A stretch of DNA of 64,000 nucleotides, from positions 129,371 through 193,370 of the forward strand of contig NZ_LMQL01000012.1 of NCBI RefSeq assembly GCF_001424545.1. Direction: 5' to 3'. The notes below the pieces were generated by a model. It ran no database searches and had not been told where the DNA came from. It was given only the letters and a program-made list of their open reading frames with translations. Of the stretch, positions 35,883-45,731 are shown piece by piece (the stretch's first letter is position 1; every line of letters begins with the position of its first letter). Position numbers and translations under genes: made by a program. Origin of the DNA: Ramlibacter sp. Leaf400. Its GTDB lineage: Bacteria > Pseudomonadota > Gammaproteobacteria > Burkholderiales > Burkholderiaceae_C.

Positions 35883-36816
35883 CGCGCTTGCCGGCGGCGT
35901 CGTACGCATCCACGATGCGCGCCACCAGCGGGTGCCGCACCACGTCGGCGCTGGTGAACCGCGAGTGGGCGATGCCCTTGACCCGCCTGAGGATGCGCTC
36001 GGCCTCCACCAGGCCGGACAGCGAGCCCTTGGGCAGATCGATCTGGCTCACGTCGCCCGTCACCACGCACTTGCTGCCGAAGCCGATGCGGGTGAGGAAC
36101 ATCTTCATCTGCTCGGGCGTGGTGTTCTGCGCCTCGTCCAGGATCACGAAGGCGTTGTTCAGCGTGCGCCCGCGCATGAAGGCCAGCGGCGCGATCTCCA
36201 GCGCGTTGCGCTCGAAGGCCTTGGTGACGCGATCGAACCCCATCAGGTCGTACAGCGCGTCGTACAGCGGCCGCAGGTACGGGTCGACCTTCTGCGTCAG
36301 GTCGCCCGGCAGGAAGCCCAGCTTCTCGCCGGCCTCCACCGCGGGGCGGGTCAGCACGATGCGCTGCACGCCGCTGCGCTCCAGGGCGTCGACCGCGCAG
36401 GCCACCGCCAGGTAGGTCTTGCCGGTGCCGGCCGGGCCGATGCCGAAGGTGATGTCGTGGTGCGCGATGTTGTCCAGGTACACGCTCTGGTTGGGCGTGC
36501 GCGCCTTCAGGTCGCTGCGCCGCGTGTGCAGCACCGGCGCGCCTTCCTCGTCCTCATCCATGGCCTGGTCGCCGGCCACCATCAGCTGCACCTTCTCGGG
36601 CGAGATGGGACGCTGCGCGATCTCGTAGAGCGCCTGCAGCACCTCCATCGCGCGCTGCGTCTTGGCCTTGGATCCCTCCACCTTGAAGTGTTCCTGCCGC
36701 CGGGCGATCTTCACCTGCAGGGCGGTCTCGATGGTGCGCAGGTGTTCGTCGGTGGGGCCGCACAGGTGGGCCAGGCGGGTGTTGCTGGGCGGGGAGAAGG
36801 CGTGGCGCAGGATCAA
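35869..36816 (-). CDS. PhoH-like ATPase
   Basis: This 315-residue P-loop ATPase of the PhoH/YbeZ family is a proposed RNA helicase partner of YbeY in rRNA processing. Walker A is GPAGTGKT at residues 127-134 and Walker B is FVILDEAQN near residue 220. The N-terminal [14 protein letters not shown] is conserved. The start codon is TTG at 36816; no ATG is near and family alignment supports it. The stop overlaps ybeY, so the two are coupled. It is divergent from ruvA, 49 bp away. Confidence 0.93.
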   Translation of the reverse strand: MILRHAFSPPSNTRLAHLCGPTDEHLRTIETALQVKIARRQEHFKVEGSKAKTQRAMEVLQALYEIAQRPISPEKVQLMVAGDQAMDEDEEGAPVLHTRRSDLKARTPNQSVYLDNIAHHDITFGIGPAGTGKTYLAVACAVDALERSGVQRIVLTRPAVEAGEKLGFLPGDLTQKVDPYLRPLYDALYDLMGFDRVTKAFERNALEIAPLAFMRGRTLNNAFVILDEAQNTTPEQMKMFLTRIGFGSKCVVTGDVSQIDLPKGSLSGLVEAERILRRVKGIAHSRFTSADVVRHPLVARIVDAYDAAGKRDAAR

Positions 36817-36865
36817 GCTGATAATCCGTGGAGCTCAAGGAGGGCCCGCGAGGGCCGGGACCGGA

Positions 36866-37444
36866 ATGATAGGCAGATTGAACGGAACGCTGGCCGACAA
36901 GAACCCGCCGCAGGTGCTGGTGGACTGCCACGGCGTCGGCTACGAGGTCGACGTTCCGATGAGCACCTTCTACAACCTGCCGGGCGTGGGCGAGCCGGTG
37001 TCGCTGCTCACGCACTTCGTGGTGCGCGAGGACGCGCAGGTCCTGTTCGGGTTCGGCAGCGCCTCCGAGCGCGAGGCCTTCCGCCAGCTGATCCGCATCT
37101 CGGGCGTGGGTCCGCGCACCGCCTTGTCGGTGCTCAGTGGCATGAGCGTGGCCGACATCGCGCAGGCCGTCACGGCGCAGGACGCCAGCCGCCTGGTCAA
37201 GGTGCCGGGCATCGGCAAGAAGACCGCTGAGCGCCTGCTGCTCGAACTCAAGGGCAAGGTCGGCGCCGACCTGGGCACTCCCGCCGGCGGTGCCCCCGCC
37301 AGCGATTCACAGGCCGACATCCTGCAGGCGCTGGTCGCCCTGGGCTACAGCGACAAGGAAGCGCAGGCCTCGCTCAAGGCGCTGCCGCAGGACGTGGGTG
37401 TGAGCGAAGGCATCAAGCTGGCGCTCAAGGCCCTGGCGCGGTGA
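36866..37444 (+). CDS. ruvA: Holliday junction branch migration protein RuvA
   Basis: RuvA tetramers bind Holliday junctions and load the RuvB motor. The product has 192 residues and begins [15 protein letters not shown] with the OB-fold domain. Two helix-hairpin-helix motifs follow ([15 protein letters not shown] and [14 protein letters not shown]). The flexible linker precedes domain III ([16 protein letters not shown]), which contacts RuvB. The stop is 7 bp before ruvB. No ruvC is adjacent, and no LexA box is evident in the short phoH-ruvA gap. Confidence 0.97.
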   Translation: MIGRLNGTLADKNPPQVLVDCHGVGYEVDVPMSTFYNLPGVGEPVSLLTHFVVREDAQVLFGFGSASEREAFRQLIRISGVGPRTALSVLSGMSVADIAQAVTAQDASRLVKVPGIGKKTAERLLLELKGKVGADLGTPAGGAPASDSQADILQALVALGYSDKEAQASLKALPQDVGVSEGIKLALKALAR

Positions 37445-37451
37445 CCGGCCG

Positions 37452-38510
37452 ATGACGATCAAGACCGACGACTTCGGCCTGCCGCCCCCGCAGCGCGTGG
37501 TGTCCGCCGCGCCCGCGTCGCCCAACGAGGAGGCGATCGAGCGGGCCCTGCGCCCCAAGCTGCTGGCCGAGTACGTCGGCCAGGCCAAGACGCGCGAGCA
37601 GCTGGAGATCTTCATCGGCGCGGCCAGGAAGCGCGGCGAGGCGCTCGACCACGTGCTGCTGTTCGGCCCGCCGGGCCTGGGCAAGACCACGCTGTCGCAC
37701 ATCATCGCGCACGAACTGGGCGTCAACCTGCGCCAGACCTCCGGCCCGGTGCTGGAAAAGCCCAAGGACCTGGCGGCGCTGCTGACCAACCTCGAGAAGA
37801 ACGACGTGCTCTTCATCGACGAGATCCATCGCCTGTCGCCGGTGGTCGAGGAGATCCTGTACCCGGCGCTGGAGGACTACCAGATCGACATCATGATCGG
37901 CGAGGGCCCGGCCGCCCGCTCGATCAAGCTGGACCTGCAGCCCTTCACCCTGGTGGGCGCGACCACCCGCGCCGGCATGCTCACCAACCCGCTGCGCGAC
38001 CGCTTCGGCATCGTGGCGCGACTGGAGTTCTACACGGCGGAAGAGCTCACCCGCATCGTGCGCCGCAGCTCATCGCTGCTCGACGCGCCGATCGACGACG
38101 AGGGCTCGGTGGAGATCGCCCGCCGCTCGCGCGGCACGCCCCGCATCGCCAACCGCCTGCTGCGCCGCGTGCGTGACTACGCCGACGTCAAGGGCACCGG
38201 CCGCATCACCGAGGACATCGCGCACAAGGCCCTGGCCATGCTGGACGTGGACCCGCAGGGCTTCGACGTCATGGACCGCAAGCTGCTGGAGGCGGTGATC
38301 CACCGCTTCGACGGCGGCCCGGTCGGCCTGGACAACATCGCGGCCTCGATCGGCGAGGAGCGCGACACCATCGAGGACGTGATCGAGCCCTACCTCATCC
38401 AGCAGGGCTACCTGCAGCGCACGCCTCGCGGGCGCATCGCCACGCTCGCGGCCTTCCGGCACATGGGGGTGGCTCCGCCGCGCAGCGACGGCGAGCTGTT
38501 CGGCGGCTAG
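37452..38510 (+). CDS. ruvB: Holliday junction branch migration ATPase RuvB
   Basis: RuvB is the hexameric AAA+ motor that drives branch migration with RuvA. At 352 residues it has Walker A GPPGLGKT at 72-79, Walker B DEIHR, sensor 1 GATTRAG and the arginine finger in NPLRDRFG. The C-terminal winged helix ends with TPRGR. It starts 7 bp after ruvA. Its stop overlaps the stop of the convergent membrane-enzyme fusion gene by 4 bp. Confidence 0.98.
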   Translation: MTIKTDDFGLPPPQRVVSAAPASPNEEAIERALRPKLLAEYVGQAKTREQLEIFIGAARKRGEALDHVLLFGPPGLGKTTLSHIIAHELGVNLRQTSGPVLEKPKDLAALLTNLEKNDVLFIDEIHRLSPVVEEILYPALEDYQIDIMIGEGPAARSIKLDLQPFTLVGATTRAGMLTNPLRDRFGIVARLEFYTAEELTRIVRRSSSLLDAPIDDEGSVEIARRSRGTPRIANRLLRRVRDYADVKGTGRITEDIAHKALAMLDVDPQGFDVMDRKLLEAVIHRFDGGPVGLDNIAASIGEERDTIEDVIEPYLIQQGYLQRTPRGRIATLAAFRHMGVAPPRSDGELFGG

Positions 38511-40252
38511 ACGCTCGCGGGCGCGAGTCGCGCCGCAGCCGGCGTGCCGGACAGCGCGGCCCGAGCATGGGTCGCGATCAGGATCTGCGCGACGTAATAC
38601 GTCGCCAGCACCCAGAACTGCGCCATCGGCAGCGGCTGCCAGAAGCGGTTGAGCGCCAGCAGCGAGTCGCTGGCCATGAAGAACACGGCGCCGACAGCCA
38701 CGGCCAGGGAAGGCGCGTCCTTCAGCACCGCCGCGCGGCCGATCGCCTGGGCGGCCATGGCGGCGATCACGACGACGTAGGCCGCCACCGCCCCCTTTAG
38801 CACCGTATCCAGGCCCGGGAACAGCACGGCGTACATCGCCGCCCCCACCCCCAGCGTGGCCGCCAGCGCCGCCGGGCGCGGCAGCCAGCCGGCGCCCTGG
38901 CGCAGCAGCGCCAGGTAGCACAGGTGGGCCAGCAGGAAGGCGACCAAACCGCCGATGAAGCGGCCGGGCAGCATCAGCAGCACGTCGCCCACCAGCGAGC
39001 AGGCCAGCCCGGCGATGAGCAGGGCGGCGAAGCGCCCGGACCCGCCTTCGCGCGCGCGGCCGGCGACGAGCGCGATGGCCAGCACCATGGTGAGCGGCTT
39101 GAACACGCGGTGCAGTTCCGGCAGGCCGACCGCCGCCGTGGCGGTGGCGAGCGCGGCCGATTCGATCAGCAGCACCTGCAGGATGCCGATGCGGCCCTGC
39201 ATCAGGGCGCCCACCGACCACAGCGCCGCAGCCAGCACGGCCAGCCACACCGAGCTGACCGACAGCGGCGTGCTGTCCGCATGCCAGAGGAACACCGAGA
39301 CGCCGGCCAGCAGCGCCAGGAACTGCAGGCCGCCGAATGCGGCGACGGCCCTGGACATCGGCGGGTGGAAGCGCTCCATCCGCGCGACGTCAAAGGGCGG
39401 CCGGGGAAAGCGCTGCGCCACGTCGGCCGGACGCCAGCCGGGCGGCTTGAACCACACGCGCAGCTTGTCCGGCCAGCGCTTCGCATGCCAGCTGTCGCGG
39501 GCCAGCGCCCAGTAGACCTCGGCGTTGGACCACAGCGGGTCCCAGCTGTTCAGCGGGCTGCGGGTGCCGTAGACGCACTTCTCGTCTTCTTCCCTGAAGC
39601 TGCCGAACAGGCGGTCCCAGACGATCAGCACGCCGCCGTAGTTGCGATCGAGGTAGCGGTCGTTCACCGCGTGGTGCACGCGGTGGTTGGAGGGCGAGCA
39701 GAACCAGCGGTCGAACCAGCCCAGCTTGGGGACATGCTCGGTGTGGACCCAGAACTGGTAGAGCAGGTCGATCAGCGCCACCACGCCGAACACCAGCGGC
39801 GGCACGCCGGCGATGGCCATCGGCAGGTAGAAGATCCAGCCGAGCAGCGCGCCGGAGGAGGTCTGGCGCAGCGCGGTCGACAGGTTGTAGTCCTGGCTCT
39901 GGTGGTGCACCACGTGGGCGGCCCAGAAGATCGCGCACTCGTGGCCCGCGCGGTGCAGCCAGTAGTAGCAGAAGTCGTAGAACACCAGCGCCAGCAGCCA
40001 GCCGTACCACGACATCCAGAAGGCCTCGTTGTGCCACACGGCCACCCAGCCGTAGACGGCGGTGTAGAGCCCGACGCGGAAGAGGCGGGTGAAGATGGCC
40101 GTGAGCTGGCTGAGCATGCCCAGCCCGATGCTGTTGACGGCGTCGTTCAGCCGGTAGGTGTTGCGACCCCTGGCCCAGCCCCACGCGAACTCGATCGCGA
40201 TCAGCAGGAGGAAGACGGGGGTGGCGAGGACGATGACCTGGCTGGGCGACAT
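38507..40252 (-). CDS. Fusion of sterol desaturase/AGMO-like hydroxylase and lysoplasmalogenase (YhhN/TMEM86)
   Basis: This 581-residue polytopic membrane protein has two enzyme domains. About residues 1-310 are a fatty acid hydroxylase/sterol desaturase fold with the diiron histidine clusters HRAGH (100-104), HVVHH (113-117), His near 170-173 and NHRVHH (189-194). The following VWDRLFGSF is typical of the alkylglycerol-monooxygenase branch. About residues 330-575 are a YhhN/TMEM86 eight-helix domain with the acidic motifs GDVLLMLP and [13 protein letters not shown]. The first family cleaves saturated glyceryl ethers in animals and the second cleaves the vinyl ether of lysoplasmalogen, so the fusion suggests ether-lipid breakdown (inference). 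GACAAT lies 8 nt before the ATG. Confidence 0.87.
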   Translation of the reverse strand: MSPSQVIVLATPVFLLLIAIEFAWGWARGRNTYRLNDAVNSIGLGMLSQLTAIFTRLFRVGLYTAVYGWVAVWHNEAFWMSWYGWLLALVFYDFCYYWLHRAGHECAIFWAAHVVHHQSQDYNLSTALRQTSSGALLGWIFYLPMAIAGVPPLVFGVVALIDLLYQFWVHTEHVPKLGWFDRWFCSPSNHRVHHAVNDRYLDRNYGGVLIVWDRLFGSFREEDEKCVYGTRSPLNSWDPLWSNAEVYWALARDSWHAKRWPDKLRVWFKPPGWRPADVAQRFPRPPFDVARMERFHPPMSRAVAAFGGLQFLALLAGVSVFLWHADSTPLSVSSVWLAVLAAALWSVGALMQGRIGILQVLLIESAALATATAAVGLPELHRVFKPLTMVLAIALVAGRAREGGSGRFAALLIAGLACSLVGDVLLMLPGRFIGGLVAFLLAHLCYLALLRQGAGWLPRPAALAATLGVGAAMYAVLFPGLDTVLKGAVAAYVVVIAAMAAQAIGRAAVLKDAPSLAVAVGAVFFMASDSLLALNRFWQPLPMAQFWVLATYYVAQILIATHARAALSGTPAAARLAPASV

Positions 40253-40260
40253 AGGCGCGG

Positions 40261-40266
40261 ATTGTC
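40261..40266 (-). promoter_or_regulatory. -10-like hexamer, possible leaderless start of the fusion gene
   Basis: GACAAT on the minus strand lies 8 nt before the ATG, with no Shine-Dalgarno. Confidence 0.4.
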
Positions 40267-40327
40267 CCGCCGGCCCATCCGCGCGCAGCTTCGGCGGAAC
40301 CCTGAAGCGGGAGTCACTCGACGCCGG

Positions 40328-41521
40328 TCAGGTCAGCGCCCCGCGCGCATCCACCCGCAGGATGCGGTCCACCTTGCCGTTCACCAGCCCGCCGCGCACG
40401 ACGATCAGGTGGTCGTGCAGGTTGACCGTGGGATCGCAGTGCCCCGGGATCAGCCACAGCACCCGTCCGATCTCCGGCAATCGGTTGCCGGCGGCGGGGC
40501 GCAGGATGCCGTGCTCGTCGCCGCCGTTGGCGTACTCCAGCTCGGGATCGCCCTCCAGCCGATGCACCATGGGCAGCCCCGAATCGATGGCGTGGCTCTT
40601 GTGCCCGGCGTCGCACACCGCATGCTGCGGCCCGGCGCTCATCACCTGGGTCTTGACGAACAGCGCGTGCTCGAAATGCGGCTGGGCCGGATCGCGCTCG
40701 TTGCGGGCGTAGTCGGCGTCCATGAACAGGAAGGAGCCGGACTGCAACTCGCCGTACACGCCGCTGGCGGCCTCGCAGACCATGCTGCCGGTGCCCGCGC
40801 CGGTGACCAGGGGGACCTTCACGCCCTCGTCCTCGATCAGCTTGCGCGTGGCGGCCGCATCGCGCACGACCTGGGCGATCACCTCGCGCCGCTCCTGCGG
40901 GTTGCGGATGTGCTGGGCGCGGCCGTGGTAGGCCTGCAGCCCGGCGAACCGCAGGGCCGGGTGCTTGCGGATCTCGTGCACCAGCGCAACGGCGGGCCGG
41001 CCGGGCGCCACGCCGCAGCGGCCGTGGCCGACGTCGATCTCCACGAACACGTCGATCACGGCGGAGCGGCCGCCGTCGCGCCGCGCCTCGTTCATCGCCT
41101 GCCCGAGGCGCTCCACGCCTTCGCGGCTGTCGACGGCGATCGCGAGCTGGCCGCCTTCGTCGGCCAGCCGGTGCGCCAGCTGCGCCACGCGCGCCAGCTT
41201 CTGCGGCGCGATGACCTCGTTGCTGATGTAGATGTCGCGCACGCCGCCGGCCGCCATGGCCTCGGCTTCGGCGGTCTTCTGCACGCAGACACCGACGGCC
41301 CCCGCCTGCACCTGCAGCCGGGCGATGGCCGAGCACTTGTGCATCTTGGCGTGCGGCCGCCAGCGGATCTCGCGCTTCTTCGCGAACTCGGCCATGCGGT
41401 TCAGGTTGCGCTGCATGGCATCGAGGTCGACCACCAGGGCCGGCGTGTCGATGGCGGCGACCGGCTGGCCGACCAGCTGCTTCAGGGGATCGCTAAGCGG
41501 TGGTTTCGTCTGCCGGAGCAT
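40328..41521 (-). CDS. PLP-dependent D-threonine aldolase / DSD1-family enzyme
   Basis: This 397-residue fold-type III PLP enzyme has an N-terminal alanine-racemase barrel with the PLP lysine in HAKMHK, near residue 59. A C-terminal beta domain carries the metal site GHCDP near the end. Members include D-threonine aldolase, D-serine dehydratase (DSD1) and beta-hydroxyaspartate aldolase; they need PLP plus a divalent metal. The N-terminal IDTPALVVDLDAMQRN is shared by all, so the exact substrate is undecided. The gene start overlaps the upstream histidine-phosphatase end by 29 bp, which suggests a shared transcript. Confidence 0.85.
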   Translation of the reverse strand: MLRQTKPPLSDPLKQLVGQPVAAIDTPALVVDLDAMQRNLNRMAEFAKKREIRWRPHAKMHKCSAIARLQVQAGAVGVCVQKTAEAEAMAAGGVRDIYISNEVIAPQKLARVAQLAHRLADEGGQLAIAVDSREGVERLGQAMNEARRDGGRSAVIDVFVEIDVGHGRCGVAPGRPAVALVHEIRKHPALRFAGLQAYHGRAQHIRNPQERREVIAQVVRDAAATRKLIEDEGVKVPLVTGAGTGSMVCEAASGVYGELQSGSFLFMDADYARNERDPAQPHFEHALFVKTQVMSAGPQHAVCDAGHKSHAIDSGLPMVHRLEGDPELEYANGGDEHGILRPAAGNRLPEIGRVLWLIPGHCDPTVNLHDHLIVVRGGLVNGKVDRILRVDARGALT

Positions 41522-42140
41522 TCGCGTCGTCGAGGTGCTGGGTGTCGGACCAGCCGACGAGGGTGAAACCTTCCGGCGTCCAGAGCAGCCGGTTGATGGC
41601 GCCGTTGGGAAGCTCCCAGGTGCGCGGTGCGTTGACTTCCTGCCGGGTGGCGATGCGGTACAGCGCGTCCAGCACGCCGCCGTGCGCCACCACCACGATC
41701 TGCTCGCCCGGGTGCCGGGCCGCCAGCTCGTGCAGCGTGCGCATCACCCGCTCGCGCAGCTCGATCAGCGACTCGCCGCCCTCGGGCGGCTGCCACTCGG
41801 GGATGCGCTTGCGCCAGTTGTGCGCGTGCTCGGGCCAGGTCTGGTGGATCTCGTCGAAGGTCTTGCCTTCGAACATGCCGAAGCAGCGCTCGCGCAGGCC
41901 CTGGTGGGGGATGACCTCGCTGCCGCTGACCTGCGCGATGGAACGCGCGGTTTCGTGCGCCCGCTCCAGGTCGCTGGTGTAGACGGCGGTGATGGGCTCG
42001 CCCGCGAGGGCCTCGCCCACGCGGCGGGCCTGCCAGCGGCCGGTGTCGTTCAGGCCGATGTCGGTCTGGCCCTGGATCCGCGCATCCACGTTCCACGAGG
42101 TTTCGCCGTGCCGGACGGCGATGATGCGGGTGGCTTCCAT
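41493..42140 (-). CDS. Histidine phosphatase family protein (phosphoglycerate-mutase-like)
   Basis: This 215-residue enzyme is of the histidine phosphatase superfamily. The catalytic motif VRHGETSWN has the phospho-His near residue 11, SDLERAHETA carries the second Arg, and VVAHGGVLDAL has the second His. It resembles GpmB/CobC-type phosphatases rather than a glycolytic mutase, and the substrate is unknown. I chose the ATG at 42140, with TAGAAT 7 nt upstream; an ATG 18 bp earlier would lie at the hexamer. The C-terminus overlaps the PLP-enzyme gene. Confidence 0.88.
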   Translation of the reverse strand: MEATRIIAVRHGETSWNVDARIQGQTDIGLNDTGRWQARRVGEALAGEPITAVYTSDLERAHETARSIAQVSGSEVIPHQGLRERCFGMFEGKTFDEIHQTWPEHAHNWRKRIPEWQPPEGGESLIELRERVMRTLHELAARHPGEQIVVVAHGGVLDALYRIATRQEVNAPRTWELPNGAINRLLWTPEGFTLVGWSDTQHLDDANAPADETTA

Positions 42141-42147
42141 GCGGCGG

Positions 42148-42153
42148 ATTCTA
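42148..42153 (-). promoter_or_regulatory. -10-like hexamer, possible leaderless start of the histidine phosphatase
   Basis: TAGAAT on the minus strand lies 7 nt before the chosen ATG, with no Shine-Dalgarno. Confidence 0.45.
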
Positions 42154-42196
42154 GGCAAGCGATCTCAGCCTGCCGCACCGCCTCGGTTGCCAAATG

Positions 42197-42889
42197 TCAA
42201 CGGGCGGGCGCGGAAGCCGGGGCCGCGGGGACCGCCGATGGTTGTGGAGACGCCGCTGGAGCCGCCGCCTGGGCTTGCTTGGTTTCGCCGCCCAGCTGGA
42301 TGTTCACCCGCCGCACGCCCTGCGGCGGGGTGGGGAAGCCTTGCAGGGCCGCGTCGAACATCGCGGGCAGCACGACGGCATTGTCGAGCCAGGGGCCATC
42401 GCTGGCGGCGCGGGTCTCGTACACCACCTGGTTGCTCGACTTGTCGCGCACCAGCACCGCGACCTCGCGCTGGAACCAGGCCTGGTCCGAGCGCGGCAAG
42501 ATCGGGCCGCCCCAGCCCAGGCCCATCCGGTGGCCGTGCGCGAAGTGGCCGCCCCAGCCGCCCCAGCCCCACGAATCCCAGGGGTCGTACCAGGGCGAGA
42601 GCACCCGCTGCACCCGCGCCGACACCTGCACGGCGTAGCGCGGCGACGCGTCGTCGCGGCGCAGCCCCGCCTTGAACAGGGCCGGGTCGGCCAGCGACTC
42701 GACCTGCGCCTGCGCCGGCTGGTTGGCCTGCGATGGAAGGCGCTCGAAGGTGAAGGTGGGGTTGGCCGGCAGCGACGGCAGTCCGGAGAAGGACTGGACA
42801 TTGTTTTCCAGCAGGTAGGTCCCGCAGCCCGTCAGCAGCGCGGCGGCCAGGGCCGCAACGGTGACGATGCGCGACGGTGGGCGCTTCAT
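42197..42889 (-). CDS. DUF4136-like lipoprotein
   Basis: This 230-residue lipoprotein has signal MKRPPSRIVTVAALAAALLTGC with lipobox LTGC near residue 22. The mature part begins with a strand-rich region (TYLLENNVQSF). The middle holds a Trp/Gly-rich segment with repeated WGWGGWGG near residues 105-112, and the tail is Pro/Ala-rich. The layout matches DUF4136-type outer-membrane lipoproteins, but function is unknown. It starts 25 bp after ttcA on the same strand. The ATG at 42889 was chosen to begin at the signal peptide. Confidence 0.75.
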   Translation of the reverse strand: MKRPPSRIVTVAALAAALLTGCGTYLLENNVQSFSGLPSLPANPTFTFERLPSQANQPAQAQVESLADPALFKAGLRRDDASPRYAVQVSARVQRVLSPWYDPWDSWGWGGWGGHFAHGHRMGLGWGGPILPRSDQAWFQREVAVLVRDKSSNQVVYETRAASDGPWLDNAVVLPAMFDAALQGFPTPPQGVRRVNIQLGGETKQAQAAAPAASPQPSAVPAAPASAPAR

Positions 42890-42914
42890 GGTGGAGCTGA
42901 CGACGGCGGGTGGA

Positions 42915-43835
42915 TCAGAGCTTGACGACCGACAGGCCCGGCAGCGTCGGCGGCGCCGTGAAGTCCTCCGTGTCGAAAGCCTTGTCGCCGTCTTCGCTGG
43001 CCACGCCCGTGGCCGAGAGACCCTTGAAATCGTAGAGCGTTCCGTCGCCCAGGTGCGAAGGGACGACATTCTGTAACGCGTTGGCCATGTTCTCCAGGCG
43101 GCCCGGGTGCTTCTTCTCCCATTCGCGCAGCATCGCGCCGACCTGCTTGCGCTGCAGGTTCTCCTGGCTGCCGCACAGGGTGCAGGGGATGATGGGGAAC
43201 TGGCGGTGCTCGGCCCAGCGGATCAGGTCCTTCTCGGGCACGTAGGCCAGCGGCCGGATCACCACGTGGCGGCCGTCGTCGCTCACCAGCTTGGGCGGCA
43301 TGCCCTTGAGCTTGCCGCCGAAGAACATGTTCAGGAAGAACGTCTGGAGGATGTCGTCGCGGTGGTGGCCCAGCGCGATCTTGGTGGCCCCCAGCTCGTC
43401 GGCCACGCGGTACAGGATGCCGCGCCGCAGCCGCGAGCACAGGCTGCACATCGTCTTGCCCTCGGGGATCTTGTCCTTGACGATGGAGTAGGTGTCCTGC
43501 TCCTCGATGTGGAACGGGATGCCCAACGCCTTGAGGTAGTCGGGGAGCACGTGCGCCGGGAAGCCGGGCTGCTTCTGGTCGAGGTTGACGGCCACGATGT
43601 CGAACGACACCGGCGCGCGCTGGCGCATCTTGAGCAGGATGTCCAGCAGGCCGTAGCTGTCCTTGCCGCCGGACAGGCACACCATGACCTTGTCGCCTTC
43701 CTCGACCATGGCGTAGTCGCCGATGGCCTGGCCGACCAGGCGGCACAGGCGCTTTTCGAGCTTGTGCGTCTCGCGCTCGATCTTCAGCGAGCGGGCCAGG
43801 GGTGCGGGTTCGGCGTCGATCCAGACTGCGGACAT
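42915..43835 (-). CDS. ttcA: tRNA 2-thiocytidine(32) synthetase TtcA
   Basis: TtcA thiolates cytidine 32 of certain tRNAs using a [4Fe-4S] cluster and ATP. The PP-loop SGGKDS sits at residues 55-60. The cluster cysteines are in CSLCSRLRR and the later CTLCGS. At 306 residues the length is normal. The minus-strand sequence before the ATG has GACAAT 9 nt upstream and a weak AAGGATC ribosome site. It is divergent from an MFS gene and followed by the DUF4136-like lipoprotein gene. Confidence 0.96.
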   Translation of the reverse strand: MSAVWIDAEPAPLARSLKIERETHKLEKRLCRLVGQAIGDYAMVEEGDKVMVCLSGGKDSYGLLDILLKMRQRAPVSFDIVAVNLDQKQPGFPAHVLPDYLKALGIPFHIEEQDTYSIVKDKIPEGKTMCSLCSRLRRGILYRVADELGATKIALGHHRDDILQTFFLNMFFGGKLKGMPPKLVSDDGRHVVIRPLAYVPEKDLIRWAEHRQFPIIPCTLCGSQENLQRKQVGAMLREWEKKHPGRLENMANALQNVVPSHLGDGTLYDFKGLSATGVASEDGDKAFDTEDFTAPPTLPGLSVVKL

Positions 43836-43882
43836 GATCCTTCGATTGTCTCAGACGGGGCCCGGCGCGGCCCGCCCTGGGC

Positions 43883-43888
43883 CATAGT
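43883..43888 (+). promoter_or_regulatory. -10-like hexamer, possible leaderless start of the MFS gene
   Basis: CATAGT lies 6 nt before the GTG start, with no Shine-Dalgarno. Confidence 0.4.
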
Positions 43889-43894
43889 GGCGGC

Positions 43895-45313
43895 GTGCCC
43901 ACCGTCCCCAGCCTCCCCGAGCGGCTCGACCGCCTGCCGTGGTCACGCTGGCACTGGCGCGTGGTGCTGGCGCTGGGCGTCGCCTGGGTGCTCGATGGCC
44001 TGGAGGTCACCATCGTCGGCTCGGTCGGCAGCGTGCTGCAGCGGACCGACACACTGGGCCTGAGCACGGTGCAAGTCGGCTGGGCCGGATCGCTCTACGT
44101 GGGCGGCGCGGTGCTGGGCGCGCTGGTGTTCGGCCGGCTGGCCGACCGGCTCGGCCGCAAGCGCCTGTTCCTCTGGACGCTGGCGATCTACATGGCCGCG
44201 ACGGTGGCGACGGCCTTCAGCGGCGGCTTCGCCTCGTTCGCCGCCTGCCGCTTCGTCACCGGCATCGGGATCGGCGGCGAGTACGCGGCCATCAACTCCG
44301 CCATCGACGAGCTGATCCCGGCCCGCGTGCGCGGCCGCGTGAGCCTGGCGATCAACGGCAGCTTCTGGATCGGCGCTGCGCTCGGCGCGCTGCTCAGCCT
44401 GGTGCTGCTGGACGCCCGGGTGCTGGGGCCGGAACTGGGCTGGCGCGCCGGCTTCCTGCTGGGCGCCGTGCTGGCACTGGCCATCCTGCTGGTGCGACGC
44501 AACGTGCCCGAAAGCCCGCGCTGGCTGCTGTCCCAGGGGCGGGTGGAAGAGGCCGAACGCATCGTCGCCGACATCGAGGCGGCGGCGGGCGTGCGGCCGC
44601 TGGAGCCCGCGCAGGCCGCCAAGGTCGACCGCCCGCGCGTGTCCTCGCTGCCGACCCTGCGCCAGGTGGCCGGGGTGCTCATTCGCCGCTACCCGGAGCG
44701 CAGCGCGGTGGTGCTGGCCCTCATGGTGTCGCAGGCCTTCTTCTACAACGCCATCTTCTTCACCTACTCGCTGGTGCTCACGCGCTTCTATGCCGTGGAC
44801 GAAGCGCGGGTCGGGCTGTTCATCGTGCCCTTCGCGGTGGGCAACGTGCTGGGCCCGCTCCTGCTGGGACCGCTGTTCGACCGGCTCGGCCGGCGCCGCA
44901 TGATCACCGCGACCTATGGGTTTTCGGGCGTGGCGCTGGCTGCCACGGGCGCCGCGTTCCTCGTCGGCGCGCTCGATGCGATGACGCAGACGCTGGCCTG
45001 GTCGGCGGTGTTCTTCCTGGCGTCCGCCGCCGCCAGCTCCGCCTACCTCACCGTCAGCGAAGTGTTCCCGCTGGAGATGCGGGCGCTGGCGATCTCGCTG
45101 TTCTATGCCGTGGGCACCGGCATCGGCGGCTTCGCCGCGCCGGCCCTGTTCGGCATGCTGGTCGCCAGCGGCAGCCGCGCCAACGTCTTCGCCGGCTACC
45201 TGTTCGGGGCGGTGCTGGTGCTGGTGGCCGCGGCGATCGCGTGGCGGCATGCGGTCGATGCCGAGCGCAAGCCGCTGGAGGAAGTGGCGCCGCCGCTGGG
45301 GCCGTGGCTTTGA
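43895..45313 (+). CDS. MFS transporter (sugar/aromatic-acid-like)
   Basis: This 472-residue inner-membrane transporter has 12 predicted helices. The MFS loop motif GRLADRLGRKRLF follows helix 2, the sugar-porter-like NVPESPRWLLSQGR precedes the central loop, and DRLGRRRM lies in the second half. The GIGIGGEYAAINS stretch in helix 4 is shared with aromatic-acid and niacin-type symporters. The start is GTG at 43895 with a -10-like CATAGT 6 nt upstream and no ribosome site. The substrate is not predictable from sequence or neighbours. Confidence 0.88.
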   Translation: MPTVPSLPERLDRLPWSRWHWRVVLALGVAWVLDGLEVTIVGSVGSVLQRTDTLGLSTVQVGWAGSLYVGGAVLGALVFGRLADRLGRKRLFLWTLAIYMAATVATAFSGGFASFAACRFVTGIGIGGEYAAINSAIDELIPARVRGRVSLAINGSFWIGAALGALLSLVLLDARVLGPELGWRAGFLLGAVLALAILLVRRNVPESPRWLLSQGRVEEAERIVADIEAAAGVRPLEPAQAAKVDRPRVSSLPTLRQVAGVLIRRYPERSAVVLALMVSQAFFYNAIFFTYSLVLTRFYAVDEARVGLFIVPFAVGNVLGPLLLGPLFDRLGRRRMITATYGFSGVALAATGAAFLVGALDAMTQTLAWSAVFFLASAAASSAYLTVSEVFPLEMRALAISLFYAVGTGIGGFAAPALFGMLVASGSRANVFAGYLFGAVLVLVAAAIAWRHAVDAERKPLEEVAPPLGPWL

Positions 45314-45320
45314 GGCGGTG

Positions 45321-45731
45321 TCAGCCGGGCCGCGTCGTCAGGTGCGCCGGCAGAACCTGCAGGTCCTCGACCCAGTGCAGCCGGCTGCGGCCGAACGTCT
45401 GGTCGGTCGGGGGCACGGCTTCGGGCTCGTCCAGGCTGCACGTCGTGACGTCGATCTCGTCCGTGTCGTCGCGCTGGTAGGTGAGGGGCGTGCCGCACGC
45501 GCCGCAGAACGTGCGCCACACTTTTGCGCTGGAGCGGTAGCGCTGCGGCGTGCCCTGCACGATGCGATAACCGCCGGTGTCTACGGTGAACCAGGCCAGG
45601 ATGGGTGCGCCGCTCACGCGGCGGCAGTCGCTGCAGTGGCAGACGGTGGCGTTGCGCGGCCGGCCAGCCGCCTCGTAGCGCACCTGGCCGCAGTGGCAGC
45701 CACCGGTGAGGGCGGGGGCGGTGGCTACCAC
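45321..45731 (-). CDS. GFA family protein (zinc-binding, glutathione-dependent formaldehyde-activating fold)
   Basis: This 136-residue protein has the GFA fold. Zinc ligands are visible in GGCHCGQVRYEA (CxC), CHCSDC and FCGACGTPL. Most family members are of unknown function; the name comes from a debated formaldehyde-glutathione synthase. The start is GTG at 45731, overlapping the folB stop by 7 bp; the in-frame ATG upstream would lie deep inside folB. It is the last gene of the SDR-folB-GFA run. Confidence 0.85.
   Translation of the reverse strand: MVATAPALTGGCHCGQVRYEAAGRPRNATVCHCSDCRRVSGAPILAWFTVDTGGYRIVQGTPQRYRSSAKVWRTFCGACGTPLTYQRDDTDEIDVTTCSLDEPEAVPPTDQTFGRSRLHWVEDLQVLPAHLTTRPG

Noticed and set aside
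38924-41566. 880-residue plus-strand frame opposite the fusion gene and the PLP enzyme
   Set aside because: Composition is typical of antisense frames (His, Gln, Arg, Ala), with no motif. The opposite strand has well-supported genes.
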